DNA of 64,000 nucleotides from JAENVU01 sp046598395 (GCA_046598395.1 JBKJIQ010000012.1:1-64000), one strand, 5' to 3'. Numbered from the stretch's first letter, positions 41,813 through 51,119 are shown. The notes: generated from the letters alone by a model not told the origin. Made by a program: numbers and translations.

Positions 41813-43159
41813 ATGACTGCGTTACGCACAGCATCAGCCATCTCACGCCGCTCGGTCGCGGTGATCGTGCTCGCATCGTCAGCAGCGATCGGCTTCGGCA
41901 CGCTCGGGTATGCATCCGTCGCCGGTGCTGCGGGCATCATCGTGAAGCCGAGCTCGAACCTCGCGGTGGGCGGCGGTACGTATATAGCTACGGTGACGGC
42001 GCCGAACGGCACCTTTCCCAAGGTGCCCGACCCGGCCGCAACGCCGTCGACCAGAACCGCCACCAGCAAGGCACTGAGTGCCGCGGTCATCGGCGCGCCG
42101 GGAACCTTCAGCGCGGCTGACATCGGTGCATTCGCGGAAGACGGCCTCGGTGGTCGACTCCCCGACGGTGTGCCCGTCACCGACATCACTCCGCTCGCGC
42201 CGGCGTACCCGCGCCAGGGTCTGGCGTACGTCAAAGCAGTCAACCTCACCGGAACCACCGCGACCCTCAGCCAGAAGGCGATCGCCGCGGGCTCGGGACC
42301 GTTCGACCTCATTGCGCCGGCGACGCCGGCGTTGCTCATCACGCAATCAACTGGGTCCGTTCCGTTTCTTGCGCCAATTCCCACGGGGCTGTGTTGGGTG
42401 TTCGCGTTCCCCGGCAATGTCTGTGGCTATGACATCGGCAACCTGGCGATGGGGGCCACGAAAGTCACGATGCTGGCGAATGCCGACGGGAGTATGAGCA
42501 CTCCGTTCACGATCACCGAGGGTGTAATGGACGGCACGCTCGGAACGAACCCCGGTCCGCTGTACGTCCGGAGTTTCGATCCTGACGGGCCCGGCGGCTA
42601 TGGCGTATTGCCATTCGCAGTTGCTCCGCTCGAAGCGGGATCGACACCCCGCGGTTGCGCACCAGATGATCAGGACCGTTCGATCCCGAACCCGCTGATT
42701 GGTGGCGTCGACTACTGCATGGTGACCGTGATTGTGCTCAACGCGGGCGTGCAATCAACCTTGATTCCGTTCCGGTTGGCATCGTTCCCGCTCACCTGGG
42801 CGGCCTCGGCCTCGGGTGCAACGTTCGGTCCCGACCTCGTGATCGGCGGGAGCAACTTCGCCAACAACGATGTGATCGTCAAGATCATTGTGGCCAACGG
42901 CAAGGCGAAGGTCACCGGCAATCCGTTGGTGAAATGCCCAGCACTGAATCAAAGCATCACGGGCGTGGTTGCGGATGGCGTCGGCGCGGTCGTCACGGTG
43001 ATCCCGGCCTACGCGACGGGCTGCACGGTGCCGCCCAACTCGTTGACCAAGGTCACGCTGATCGGGACCAAGGACATACAGCAGAGCCAGATTCCGCCGA
43101 ACGTGATCATGGGGACCAATCTCCCGAAGAAGGCCTCGGCGCTGATCACCATGCCCTAG
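41813..43159 (+). CDS. Secreted protein of unknown function
   Basis: 448 residues. ATG 41813 follows GGGGGAG and starts a signal peptide (SRRSVAVIVLASSAAIGFG ... SVAGA). The mature protein has several beta-sandwich-like segments: IIVKPSSNLAVGGGTYIATVTAP, PFTITEGVMDG and TFGPDLVIGGSNFANNDVIVKI. It has conserved-looking Cys pairs (CWVFAFPGNVC, RGCAPDD ... DYC), and the last third resembles an IPT or neocarzinostatin-type fold. An in-frame upstream extension is rejected as it masks the signal. No enzyme motif is seen. A hairpin follows the stop. Confidence 0.75.
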   Translation: MTALRTASAISRRSVAVIVLASSAAIGFGTLGYASVAGAAGIIVKPSSNLAVGGGTYIATVTAPNGTFPKVPDPAATPSTRTATSKALSAAVIGAPGTFSAADIGAFAEDGLGGRLPDGVPVTDITPLAPAYPRQGLAYVKAVNLTGTTATLSQKAIAAGSGPFDLIAPATPALLITQSTGSVPFLAPIPTGLCWVFAFPGNVCGYDIGNLAMGATKVTMLANADGSMSTPFTITEGVMDGTLGTNPGPLYVRSFDPDGPGGYGVLPFAVAPLEAGSTPRGCAPDDQDRSIPNPLIGGVDYCMVTVIVLNAGVQSTLIPFRLASFPLTWAASASGATFGPDLVIGGSNFANNDVIVKIIVANGKAKVTGNPLVKCPALNQSITGVVADGVGAVVTVIPAYATGCTVPPNSLTKVTLIGTKDIQQSQIPPNVIMGTNLPKKASALITMP

Positions 43160-43166
43160 GAGGCCC

Positions 43167-43182
43167 CACGCCGCTCGGCGTG
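43167..43182 (+). terminator. Hairpin terminator candidate
   Basis: CACGCC, loop GCTC, GGCGTG, starting 8 bp after the stop of the secreted-protein gene and before the herA operon. No T-tract follows. Confidence 0.45.
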
Positions 43183-43241
43183 CTGGTCCCGGCAGCGGTG
43201 AGAGCGAAACTCAGGGGACGGTCGTTGCTACGGTCCGCCCT

Positions 43242-44948
43242 ATGGCGGAGATGGAGAAGACCGGAGCGACCGCGGTGCCGGTCGGACGCGTGATCGGCAC
43301 CGAGGACAGCACGCCCCTTTTGTTTTGGGTCGCGATCGCGCCGGATCAGTATCTCCAGCTCGATGACGTGGTCGTGACCGAACGGGACCTACCCGGGGCC
43401 CAGACGGTTCGACTGGCCGGGGTCGTGACCCAAGTTCGGGCGCGTCAAGAAGGCGCACGATTCGACTCGGATGTGTTCCTCATTGCCGATGGGGTGTTGC
43501 CCGCCGAGGTGGTCGAGGCCGCAGAGATCAGCACGACGCGCGTGGAGCCCGAGACGTTCGTACCCCCGAGCCCGGGTGCTGCGGTGCGACGCGCAGTTGG
43601 CGCCGAACGCGACCACGCGTTGCTCTTCGATGCGATGGATCGGCGACTTCCGATCGGCCTCGGACGGGACGGCGAACCGCTGTACGCGAACGTCGACTTT
43701 CTCGACGGCACACGCGGCGCGCACGTGAGCATCAGCGGAGTATCGGGGGTAGCCACCAAGACTACCTACGCCACGTTCTTGCTCTATTCGCTGTTCCACT
43801 CCGGCGTGCTGGGGGCCGAGGCCGCGAACACCAAGGCATTGATCTTCAACGTGAAGGGTGAGGATCTGCTCTTCCTGGACCATCGCAACATCCGGCTCGA
43901 TGCTGATGCCGAGGCTCGATACGCGAAGCTCGGGCTTCCGGCTGGACCGTTCGACAGTGTGGCAGTCAAGGCTCCGCCGCGTCGGGGCGATCCCAACGCG
44001 GGTCCCGATACCGCGACCCGCACTACAGGCGTGTCGTCGTTCTATTGGACGATCGCAGACTTCGTGACTGGTGAGCTCCTCCCGTTCGTCTTCGCCGACG
44101 CGGAGGATGAACGCCAGCAGTACACGATGGTGATTCATCAGGTGATGCGACGGCTCTTGGAAGGTGAGCCCGCGGGCGACGACGGGAAGTGGCGGGTGGA
44201 CGGCGTCACCGTCTCGACCTATCACCAGTTGGTGGAGCTCATCGTCGATCGATTGAACGATGACGCCACCGCAATCGAGTGGGCCGGACGCGCGGTCGGG
44301 ATGGGAACGATCAATGCGTTCGTGCGTCGGCTGCTGTCGTCGCAACGGGCGCTGGGGTCGTTGATTCGGGCCGACATCGCGCGGCGCGATGATCGCTCGA
44401 TTGACACCACTGGTGGCGCGCAGGTCACCGTGGTCGATCTCCATAATCTCGCCGAGCGGGCGCAACGGTTCGTTGTCGGAGTCACCGTGAAGCGAGCGTT
44501 CGAGGCGAAGGAGGAGACGGGTATGCGCAAGCCCCTGCTCTTCATCGTGCTCGACGAACTCAACAAGTACGCGCCGCGTGAGGGCACAAGCCCGATCAAA
44601 GAGATCCTGCTTGATGTCGCGGAGCGCGGTCGCAGCCTTGGGATGATCCTCGTGGGTGCGCAACAAACGGCGAGTGAAGTGGAACGACGCGTGATCGCGA
44701 ACTCTGCGATCCGGGTGGCAGGTCGGCTCGACCCGGCGGAGGCCGCCCGGCCAGAGTACGGGTTCCTGCCCGCGGCCCATCGTGAACGCGCCCGGATTGC
44801 GAAGCCGGGCACGATGTTCGTCTCGCAACCACAGTTGCCGGTTCCACTCGTGGTGGAGTTTCCGTTTCCGGCGTGGGCGACCCGTCCCGAAGAACGTGCC
44901 CCCCGCGCGGACAGCCCGGACCCCTTCTCGGGCCTCCCCAGTTCATAA
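43242..44948 (+). CDS. herA: HerA-like DNA translocase ATPase
   Basis: 568 residues. An N-terminal beta-barrel (HAS-like, about 10-110: VGRVIGTEDSTPLLFWVAI ... VRLAGVVTQVRAR) precedes a FtsK/HerA RecA-type core. The Walker A region is GVSGVATKTT (166-175), in which the usual Gly before Lys is Thr. Walker B is LLFIVLDELNKYAP. SLGMILVGAQQTASEVERRVIANSAIRVAGRL carries the sensor and Arg-finger region. In archaea HerA pumps DNA for the NurA nuclease with Mre11-Rad50. Here it is the first gene of an operon with exactly those partners, sbcD starting 14 bp downstream. Confidence 0.9.
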   Translation: MAEMEKTGATAVPVGRVIGTEDSTPLLFWVAIAPDQYLQLDDVVVTERDLPGAQTVRLAGVVTQVRARQEGARFDSDVFLIADGVLPAEVVEAAEISTTRVEPETFVPPSPGAAVRRAVGAERDHALLFDAMDRRLPIGLGRDGEPLYANVDFLDGTRGAHVSISGVSGVATKTTYATFLLYSLFHSGVLGAEAANTKALIFNVKGEDLLFLDHRNIRLDADAEARYAKLGLPAGPFDSVAVKAPPRRGDPNAGPDTATRTTGVSSFYWTIADFVTGELLPFVFADAEDERQQYTMVIHQVMRRLLEGEPAGDDGKWRVDGVTVSTYHQLVELIVDRLNDDATAIEWAGRAVGMGTINAFVRRLLSSQRALGSLIRADIARRDDRSIDTTGGAQVTVVDLHNLAERAQRFVVGVTVKRAFEAKEETGMRKPLLFIVLDELNKYAPREGTSPIKEILLDVAERGRSLGMILVGAQQTASEVERRVIANSAIRVAGRLDPAEAARPEYGFLPAAHRERARIAKPGTMFVSQPQLPVPLVVEFPFPAWATRPEERAPRADSPDPFSGLPSS

Positions 44949-44962
44949 ATGAGTGAGCTGAG

Positions 44963-46111
44963 ATGAGGATTTTGCACACCGCGGACTGGCACGTGGGCAA
45001 GACGATCCGAGGGGAGTCCCGCCTCGATGAACAGGCCGCGGTGCTGGCGGAGATCGCGGACGTCGCACGGCGTGAACATGCAGAACTGATACTTGTGCCG
45101 GGAGATCTCTACGAAACGGCCGCACCGTCGCCCGACGCAGAAGCGCTCGTCAATGCTGCGCTGCTCGAGTTTCGAACGGTCGCGCCGGTGGTGGTGATCG
45201 CCGGCAATCACGACAACGCAGATCGGTTTGAGGCGCTCCGCCCCTGGGCCGAGGGGCTCGACATTGTGATGCGCGGTCGGATCGCGCGGCCCGGCGAGGG
45301 AGGTGTGGTCGAGATCGTGACGCCCGCCGGCGAACGAGCGCGGATTGCCCTCCTGCCCTTCTGCTCGCCGCGCTATTCCGTGCGCGCCGCGGACCTGATG
45401 GAACTGGATGCCGCCCAGGCCGCGGGCGCGTACGCCGAACGCTTGGCCGCGCTGGTTGGCGCGCTGTGTGGAGAGGGTGACCCGGATGCCGTGAACCTCT
45501 TGGTCATGCACGCGATGGTGCGCGGCGGTCTCACCGGAGGGGGCGAGCGGGACGCCCAGACCACTTTTGAGCCCTACTGGCTTTCGGCTACCGCGTTTCC
45601 ATCGTCGTTGGCCTATGTCGCGTTGGGTCACCTCCACCTCACACAACGAGTATCGGCAGGGGGACCGGTGTGGTACTCCGGTTCACCGATTCAGGTCGAC
45701 TTCGGCGAGGCGGGCGCGGGGAAACACGTCCTCATGGTGGACGTCACCGCCACGACCCCGGCCCAGGTGCGTGAGATTCCGCTGACCTCAGGAACTGAGC
45801 TGCGCACGATTACCGCGTCGTTGGCCGAACTAGAAGCGATGGCCGGGACGGACCTCGGCACTGCGTGGTTGCGCGTTCGGGTGGACGACTCCGGACGCGC
45901 CGGCATCGTGGACGACGTACGCCGATGGCTCGGAGATCGCGTCGTCGAGGTGCGGGTGCTGGGTGCCGGGCGCAGAACTCCTGCGGTGGTGGAGCGGCGC
46001 GGTCGCACGCCGCAGGAACTCTTCGATGAGTTCCTGGGTGCCCAGGAGATCGACGATCCCCGCGTCGCGGCATTGTTCGCGGAACTCCTTGATGCGGAGA
46101 TCAACGCATGA
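44963..46111 (+). CDS. sbcD: SbcD/Mre11-type exonuclease subunit
   Basis: 382 residues, usual for SbcD. The calcineurin-like nuclease motifs are all present: TADWHVGK (Asp8, His10), PGDLYE (Asp48), AGNHDN (Asn82, His83), LVMHAMVRGG and LGHLHLTQ. A C-terminal region binds the ATPase partner. The protein should process blocked or hairpin DNA ends together with SbcC. ATG 44963 lies just after herA; its stop overlaps the sbcC start by 4 bp (ATGA). Confidence 0.95.
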   Translation: MRILHTADWHVGKTIRGESRLDEQAAVLAEIADVARREHAELILVPGDLYETAAPSPDAEALVNAALLEFRTVAPVVVIAGNHDNADRFEALRPWAEGLDIVMRGRIARPGEGGVVEIVTPAGERARIALLPFCSPRYSVRAADLMELDAAQAAGAYAERLAALVGALCGEGDPDAVNLLVMHAMVRGGLTGGGERDAQTTFEPYWLSATAFPSSLAYVALGHLHLTQRVSAGGPVWYSGSPIQVDFGEAGAGKHVLMVDVTATTPAQVREIPLTSGTELRTITASLAELEAMAGTDLGTAWLRVRVDDSGRAGIVDDVRRWLGDRVVEVRVLGAGRRTPAVVERRGRTPQELFDEFLGAQEIDDPRVAALFAELLDAEINA

Positions 46112-48474
46112 GGCCGATCGCCGTCTCCATGGTTGGGTTCGGCACCTTCTCCGACGCGGTTACCGTCGACTTCGAAGGCGTTGACGTGTTCGCGCTGGTG
46201 GGCCCTACGGGGTCTGGGAAGTCGACCGTGATCGATGCAATTTGTTTCGCGCTCTACGGCACGATCCCGCGCTATGACGATCGCCGGGCGGTGGGTGCGG
46301 CCGTGAACGCGTTGGCCACTGAAGCGAGAGTGTCGTTGACCTTCGAGTTGGGGAGCGCTCGCTACGTGGCGGTGCGAGTGGTCAGGCGAGACAGCAAAGG
46401 GAAGGCTTCCACGAAAGAGGCCCGGCTGGAACGCGCCGACGGCGAGGTCCTGGCGGGCACCGCGCGGGAGATGGAGACGGTGGTCCCCGAGCTTCTGGGT
46501 CTCGGGTTTGAGCAGTTCACCCGGGCGGTCGTGCTGCCACAGGGTGACTTCGCGCGGTTTCTCCACGACAAGCCCGCGGCACGCCAGGACTTGTTGGTAC
46601 AGCTGCTCGGCCTCGATGTCTACGAGCGGATGATGCAGCGGGCTCGCGGTCGTGCGGCCGAGACCACCGCGAGTCTGGCCCGCGATCGCGACCGCATTCA
46701 GGCGCTCGCGGGCGCAACGCCGGAGGCGCGGGCGGGGTTGGCGACGCGAGGAGAGGCCTGCGCGGCCGCTCGTGCGAAGTGGCGATTGCTCAAGCCGGAC
46801 CTCGACGCCGGCTGGACCGTTGCCGAAGCAGCCGATGGTGTCGCGGCGACCGCGCACGATTGCATTCACCGATTGAGTGCGATCATCGCACCCGAGGACC
46901 TCGGCGTGTGGACCGAGCGCCTGCGGGAGACGGCTGCGGCGGTGGTGGCATCTGAGCAGGAGTCGGAACGGCTCGCGGCCGCGGTTCAAGCTGCCGACGC
47001 GGCGGTCGGAAACGGAGGCGACCGGGAACCGCTCAACGCGCTCCTGGGTGCCCATGCACTCGTGCGCTCGCTCGGCGCGGAGGTCAAGCCGAAGGCAGAC
47101 GCGCTCGCGTTGGCGAAGTCGCAGGCAGCAATCGCGGCGGTGGCGGCGAAGGCGGCCGCGGCGCACGCCGACCAACTGCGCACGGCCTCGGCCGCGCACG
47201 TGGTGCGCGAGCATCTGGTGGTGGGTGGCCCGTGTCCGGTCTGCGAACAGATCGTCGAACGGGTTCCATCCCCCGAGGCGTCGGCGCCATGGCGTGATGC
47301 TCGAGTGGCCGCGGACGCGGCGCAAGCGGAGTCGGAAGTGGCATTGCAGCGCCTTGCCCGCGCTGAAAATGGCGCCGAAGATCTGGATGCGCGACTCGTG
47401 AGCGCCCGGGCCGCGGTCGCCGATGCGCCGCGGCCCGACCAGATCGAAGCCGAACTCTTGGTGGTCGACGGGTTGACCGCGGCCGCGGCCACTGTTCGCA
47501 CCGACGAACAGGCGGCCCGCCGGAGGCTACGAATCGTTCACGAGCAACGCAATGATGCCAGTCGGGTCGCACACCGTGCTCGTGATCAGTACCGAAGCCA
47601 ACGCGACCAGGTCAGCGCAGTCGGTCTGTTGCCACCGCCAGAGACCGATGACATCGGACACGATTGGTCGACGCTCTTGTCGTGGGCGGAGACTGAGCGG
47701 GCCCGGCTCGGCGATGAGGCTGCCGCGACCACGGGTCGCGCCGAGGCCGCTCGAGCCGCTCTCCGAGTCCAACTCCAAGCGGTGGCGGCCGAAGCATTGG
47801 AACTTGGGCTGACCCTGGACTCGCCGTCACCCTCGATCGATGACTTCCTCGAAGTGGCGGCCGTTGAGGGACGGGTCAGCCAAGACGCGCTCGTCCGGCT
47901 CGACGCGGAGATCGGCGAACGGACGGAACTGACCGAGTCGGTCAAGCAACGTGCCGGTGACGCCGAGGTCGCGGCCGAGTTGGCGCGGCTGCTCGACGCG
48001 AATCATTTCGAACGCTGGCTGGTGAGCGTTGCATTGGCGCGCCTCGTGGAAGGAGCAACGGCACGGCTCCGTGCCCTGTCGTCCGGTCGCTATTCCTTCG
48101 CATTCGACGAAACCGGTCGCGATCTGTTGGTGGTGGATCACAACCAGGGAGACGAGCGACGGTCGGTGCGCACATTATCGGGCGGCGAGACGTTCCAAGC
48201 ATCTTTGGCCTTGGCGCTCGCGCTGTCGGACCAGCTTTCCGATCTCGCGGCCGACGGTGCTGCACGGCTTGAGTCGATCTTCCTCGACGAAGGGTTCGGC
48301 ACGCTCGATGCCGAGACCCTCGACATGGTTGCGGGGACCATCGAGAACCTCGGGGCCGCGGATCGCATGGTCGGGATCGTCACGCACGTGCCTGAGCTTG
48401 CGGCCAGGATGCCGGTGCAGTTCCGAGTGACCAAGGGCGCTCGGTCGTCGCAGGTGGAGCGGGTCGTGAGGTGA
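46108..48474 (+). CDS. sbcC: SbcC/Rad50-type ATPase subunit
   Basis: 788 residues, shorter than E. coli SbcC (about 1050), so the coiled-coil arms are short. Walker A GPTGSGKST (32-40) is followed by LGLGFEQFTRAVVLPQGDFARFL, the family's N-terminal lobe. The zinc-hook CPVC is near residue 375, with Ala/Glu-rich coiled coil on both sides. The C-lobe has RTLSGGETFQASLALALAL (about 690) and Walker B IFLDEGFGTLD (about 724). It forms the ATP-driven clamp for SbcD. Overlaps with sbcD and nurA imply stoichiometric translation. Confidence 0.95.
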   Translation: MRPIAVSMVGFGTFSDAVTVDFEGVDVFALVGPTGSGKSTVIDAICFALYGTIPRYDDRRAVGAAVNALATEARVSLTFELGSARYVAVRVVRRDSKGKASTKEARLERADGEVLAGTAREMETVVPELLGLGFEQFTRAVVLPQGDFARFLHDKPAARQDLLVQLLGLDVYERMMQRARGRAAETTASLARDRDRIQALAGATPEARAGLATRGEACAAARAKWRLLKPDLDAGWTVAEAADGVAATAHDCIHRLSAIIAPEDLGVWTERLRETAAAVVASEQESERLAAAVQAADAAVGNGGDREPLNALLGAHALVRSLGAEVKPKADALALAKSQAAIAAVAAKAAAAHADQLRTASAAHVVREHLVVGGPCPVCEQIVERVPSPEASAPWRDARVAADAAQAESEVALQRLARAENGAEDLDARLVSARAAVADAPRPDQIEAELLVVDGLTAAAATVRTDEQAARRRLRIVHEQRNDASRVAHRARDQYRSQRDQVSAVGLLPPPETDDIGHDWSTLLSWAETERARLGDEAAATTGRAEAARAALRVQLQAVAAEALELGLTLDSPSPSIDDFLEVAAVEGRVSQDALVRLDAEIGERTELTESVKQRAGDAEVAAELARLLDANHFERWLVSVALARLVEGATARLRALSSGRYSFAFDETGRDLLVVDHNQGDERRSVRTLSGGETFQASLALALALSDQLSDLAADGAARLESIFLDEGFGTLDAETLDMVAGTIENLGAADRMVGIVTHVPELAARMPVQFRVTKGARSSQVERVVR

Positions 48475-49445
48475 AGTTCACGGTCGATCCTTGGGACCCC
48501 AGTTACGGCAGCGCGCTCGATGCGATCCTCGACCCGAGTGAGGTCGTGGTCGACGCCGACGTGGAAGTTGCAGCCGATGAGTGGCAGCCGGTGCCGGGCC
48601 TCGCACGGGACAGGCGCGGTGAAACCGTGTTGTTCGTGGATGGTGTGCGGCGGATCGATGCACGGGTGTGGGTCACCGATGATGCCGGGGGCATCGAGCC
48701 GGGGGTGTGTGCGAGTTACGCCGCTGGTGTGGTGCGAACCGGCGAGAAGGCGGAGGTCATCGCGGCATCGGTGGGACGAGGAGTGTTCAGTGCGTCCCGG
48801 GCGCTGCGACCGATCCCAACGAAGTTCGCTGCGGTGGTCTACCAGCCGCATTCGGCGAGTGACTCCAGCCCGGAGAGCCTCTGGATCGCGATTCAGGACC
48901 AGATGGGCCGTCGTGAAGTGGAGATGGCAGAGCTCGCGCGCCGTGAGGCCCCGGCCGACGCGTTGGTGATGGTCGACGGGCCCGTCACGAATCGTGTCCA
49001 CGTGCCCCGGGCGATTGGACTCATCAAGACCCACGCGACGGCATACTTGCCTCCCGAGCTGCACCGGCTCGTGGGTACCTTGCCGGATGGCTCGCGCACA
49101 CCACTGTTCACCATCGGCGGACGAGGGAGTCGTCATTCCTGGTACCTGCGGCTTCCCGGCGGTACCGGCGCGCCATGGTCGGGCGTCGTGCGCTGCGAAT
49201 GTTCCGCGGCCGTGTCCGTTGCGGAGGCAGTGGTGCTCGCAGGGCGGGTCGGTGCCGCGATCCCGCGCTACGCGAGCGAGCCGCACAAGGACCCGCGTGC
49301 GCCCCAGAATTTGTATCCGGTTGGTGGGTTGGAGCGCGAGCTTCGCCGCCGCCTCGGCGACCCTGAATTGTTGTATCGAGCGTTGTTACTCTCGGCTGCT
49401 TCTGTGGCGTCAGACACTTTCCGCGCAGGTGACACGGGACACTGA
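48471..49445 (+). CDS. nurA: NurA-domain nuclease
   Basis: 324 residues, GTG start overlapping the sbcC stop. The NurA pattern is visible: acidic motif I in TVLFVDGVRRIDARV, a central ADALVMVDGPVTNR, IGLIKTHATAYL, and the C-terminal YASEPHKDPRAPQNLYPVGGLERELRRRLGD, with the His/Asp pair typical of the family. In archaea NurA is the 5'-to-3' resection nuclease driven by HerA. Its place after herA, sbcD and sbcC completes the end-resection set. Assignment rests on motif reading and context; the family is divergent. Confidence 0.85.
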   Translation: MKFTVDPWDPSYGSALDAILDPSEVVVDADVEVAADEWQPVPGLARDRRGETVLFVDGVRRIDARVWVTDDAGGIEPGVCASYAAGVVRTGEKAEVIAASVGRGVFSASRALRPIPTKFAAVVYQPHSASDSSPESLWIAIQDQMGRREVEMAELARREAPADALVMVDGPVTNRVHVPRAIGLIKTHATAYLPPELHRLVGTLPDGSRTPLFTIGGRGSRHSWYLRLPGGTGAPWSGVVRCECSAAVSVAEAVVLAGRVGAAIPRYASEPHKDPRAPQNLYPVGGLERELRRRLGDPELLYRALLLSAASVASDTFRAGDTGH

Positions 49446-49574
49446 TGTCCCGCCATTCGCTCAGACATCCAACTCGCCCAGGGGCTCGTTGGAACTCGCT
49501 CGGTGGCGACACACCAGCGACCTCTACCGGACTCCGAGTGAAGGAACTGCACGGCAACTGCCGATAGAGGTTGG

Positions 49575-50228
49575 ATGCGGAAATGTTGGGTCGCCGCTGG
49601 CGGCTTGCTCATGGTTGTTGGGGAAACTGCGTTTCCGACGATTGCGGGGGCTTCTGGGTTGGTGGGGGCGCCTGGTTGTTTGATGTTTCCGGCTGATTCG
49701 TATTGGCACGCGCGGGTGGATTCTTTGCCGGCGGATCCTCGGTCGGATACCTACGTGGCGAACGCCGGTGCTGGTTCCTCATTGCATCCGGACTTTGGCG
49801 CGGGTCTGTACGCCGGTGGTCCGATTGGGATTCCCTTCACCACAGTTGGTGGTGCGCAGGCCAAGGTGCCGGTGAGCTTCGAGTACGCGGACGAGAGTGA
49901 TTCAGGGCCGTACCCCATCCCCGCGAACGCGCCGATCGAAGGTGGCGCCGGGAGCAACGGTGATCGGCACGTGCTCGTTGTGGATCGCGATGCCTGCCGC
50001 GACTACGAGCTGTTCTCCTCGTACTCACAGAACGGTGGCGCGTCGTGGACCGCGAGCTCGGGTGCGGTCTTCGATCTCATGTCCAATGCGATGCGGCCGC
50101 GCACATGGACGAGCGCGGATGCTGCCGGGCTTCCGATCCTGCCGGGTCTGGTCCGATTCGACGAAGTGGCGGCGGGTGAGATCGATCATGCGATTCGGAT
50201 CACGCTGCGGCGCACGGATCAGCGGTAG
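49575..50228 (+). CDS. N-terminal part of a secreted protein gene split by an amber codon
   Basis: 217 residues. The signal peptide (VAAGGLLMVVGETAFPTIAGAS) is followed by a domain with FPADSYWHARVDSLPADPRSDTYV, GPIGIPFTTVGG and FDEVAAGEIDHAIRITLRRTDQR. The frame stops at TAG 50226-50228, but the same frame continues open downstream with FWPARHQAGVADATAAPMGAWLRLK, which is the expected continuation of this secreted-protein family. The product is thus probably truncated in the middle of its domain. The first 130 bp upstream hold no gene. Confidence 0.75.
   Translation: MRKCWVAAGGLLMVVGETAFPTIAGASGLVGAPGCLMFPADSYWHARVDSLPADPRSDTYVANAGAGSSLHPDFGAGLYAGGPIGIPFTTVGGAQAKVPVSFEYADESDSGPYPIPANAPIEGGAGSNGDRHVLVVDRDACRDYELFSSYSQNGGASWTASSGAVFDLMSNAMRPRTWTSADAAGLPILPGLVRFDEVAAGEIDHAIRITLRRTDQR
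50226..50228 (+). pseudogene. In-frame amber codon splitting one gene (49575-51119)
   Basis: TAG sits between RTDQR and FWPARHQAG without any frame change. A one-base change from a Tyr codon (TAC or TAT) explains it. Joined, the parts give about 514 residues: signal peptide, approximately 280-residue beta domain and four terminal repeats. It may be a pseudogene, a readthrough site, or a sequencing error. Confidence 0.7.
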
Positions 50229-50255
50229 TTCTGGCCGGCGCGTCACCAGGCCGGG

Positions 50256-51119
50256 GTGGCCGACGCGACCGCGGCACCGATGGGAGCGTGGCTTCGGCTG
50301 AAGGCGTCCGTCGACGTGTCGCGCTTCGGTCCGCAATCTCGCGTCGTGCTGAGCGCGCTCCGACAGCACGGTGGGATTGTGGCCGACAACGGATCGTCGT
50401 GGTTCGTGTCCGGAGCACCAGACAGCCGATGGGACAACGACGATCTCCACGGCCTGGGAGCGTTGCACGGATCGGACTTCGAGTTCGTTGATCCAACCTC
50501 GTTGATCACCGATCCCGACTCTGGTCGGATCGCGACGATTTCCCCGCCGCGTACCGATATTCCCGGCGGGCTCGAACTCGACGGGTTTGGTGGCTTGCAT
50601 CCATTTCGCCTTGGCGGAGCGGGGGTCGCACCCCGGGTGCCGAGGGGTGCGCCGTACTGGCCGGGCTGGGATATCGCGCGCGGTGTGGCACTCGCACCGA
50701 CCGGGTCCGGCGGCTATGTGCTCGACGGATTCGGCGGCGTGCATCCGTTCCGATTCGGGTCCGCACCGCAGCCGCCGCGCGCTACGACTAGCCCCTACTG
50801 GGCCGGTAGGGATATCGCACGCGGGATTGCGTTGATGCCCGATAGTCAGACCGGTTACGTGGTCGATTCCTATGGCGGGGTCCATCGGGTGGCCTTTGGC
50901 GGCGCCGCGCTTCCACCGCGCGTGCGCGGCGCATTCACCACGCCTGGGGTCGCGATCATCCGTGGCATCGCGCTGCTCCCTGATGGAAGCGGCGGCTACA
51001 CCGTTGACGAACGCGGTGGCGTGCACCCCTTTGCGGTCGGCGCGTCGAACCCTGCGGCACCACCGGTGGCGGGAGCCGCCGTTTGGCACTGGTCGATCGC
51101 CCGCAGCATCGGCATGTGA
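50256..51119 (+). CDS. C-terminal part of the split secreted protein, four DGFGGxHPF repeats
   Basis: 287 residues counted from an in-frame GTG at 50256, which is probably not a true start. The first 90 residues finish the domain begun upstream (VVLSALRQHGGIVADNGSSWFVSG). Residues about 105-285 hold four repeats of roughly 46 residues. Each has DGFGG[LV]HPF or a variant (DSYGGVHRV, DERGGVHPF) and a following W-D-IARG[VI]AL segment, like a small propeller or solenoid. Similar repeats are common in secreted actinobacterial proteins. Same strand and frame as 49575-50228. Confidence 0.7.
   Translation: MADATAAPMGAWLRLKASVDVSRFGPQSRVVLSALRQHGGIVADNGSSWFVSGAPDSRWDNDDLHGLGALHGSDFEFVDPTSLITDPDSGRIATISPPRTDIPGGLELDGFGGLHPFRLGGAGVAPRVPRGAPYWPGWDIARGVALAPTGSGGYVLDGFGGVHPFRFGSAPQPPRATTSPYWAGRDIARGIALMPDSQTGYVVDSYGGVHRVAFGGAALPPRVRGAFTTPGVAIIRGIALLPDGSGGYTVDERGGVHPFAVGASNPAAPPVAGAAVWHWSIARSIGM

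Noticed and set aside
43389..44828. 479-codon minus-strand frame over herA
   Set aside because: Antisense to a gene with clear Walker motifs; composition is shadow-like.
43242..49445. HerA-based phage-defence island (HerA with SIR2 or DUF4297-type effectors)
   Set aside because: The partners are Mre11/Rad50 and NurA-type repair proteins, and no defence effector, integrase or tRNA border is nearby.
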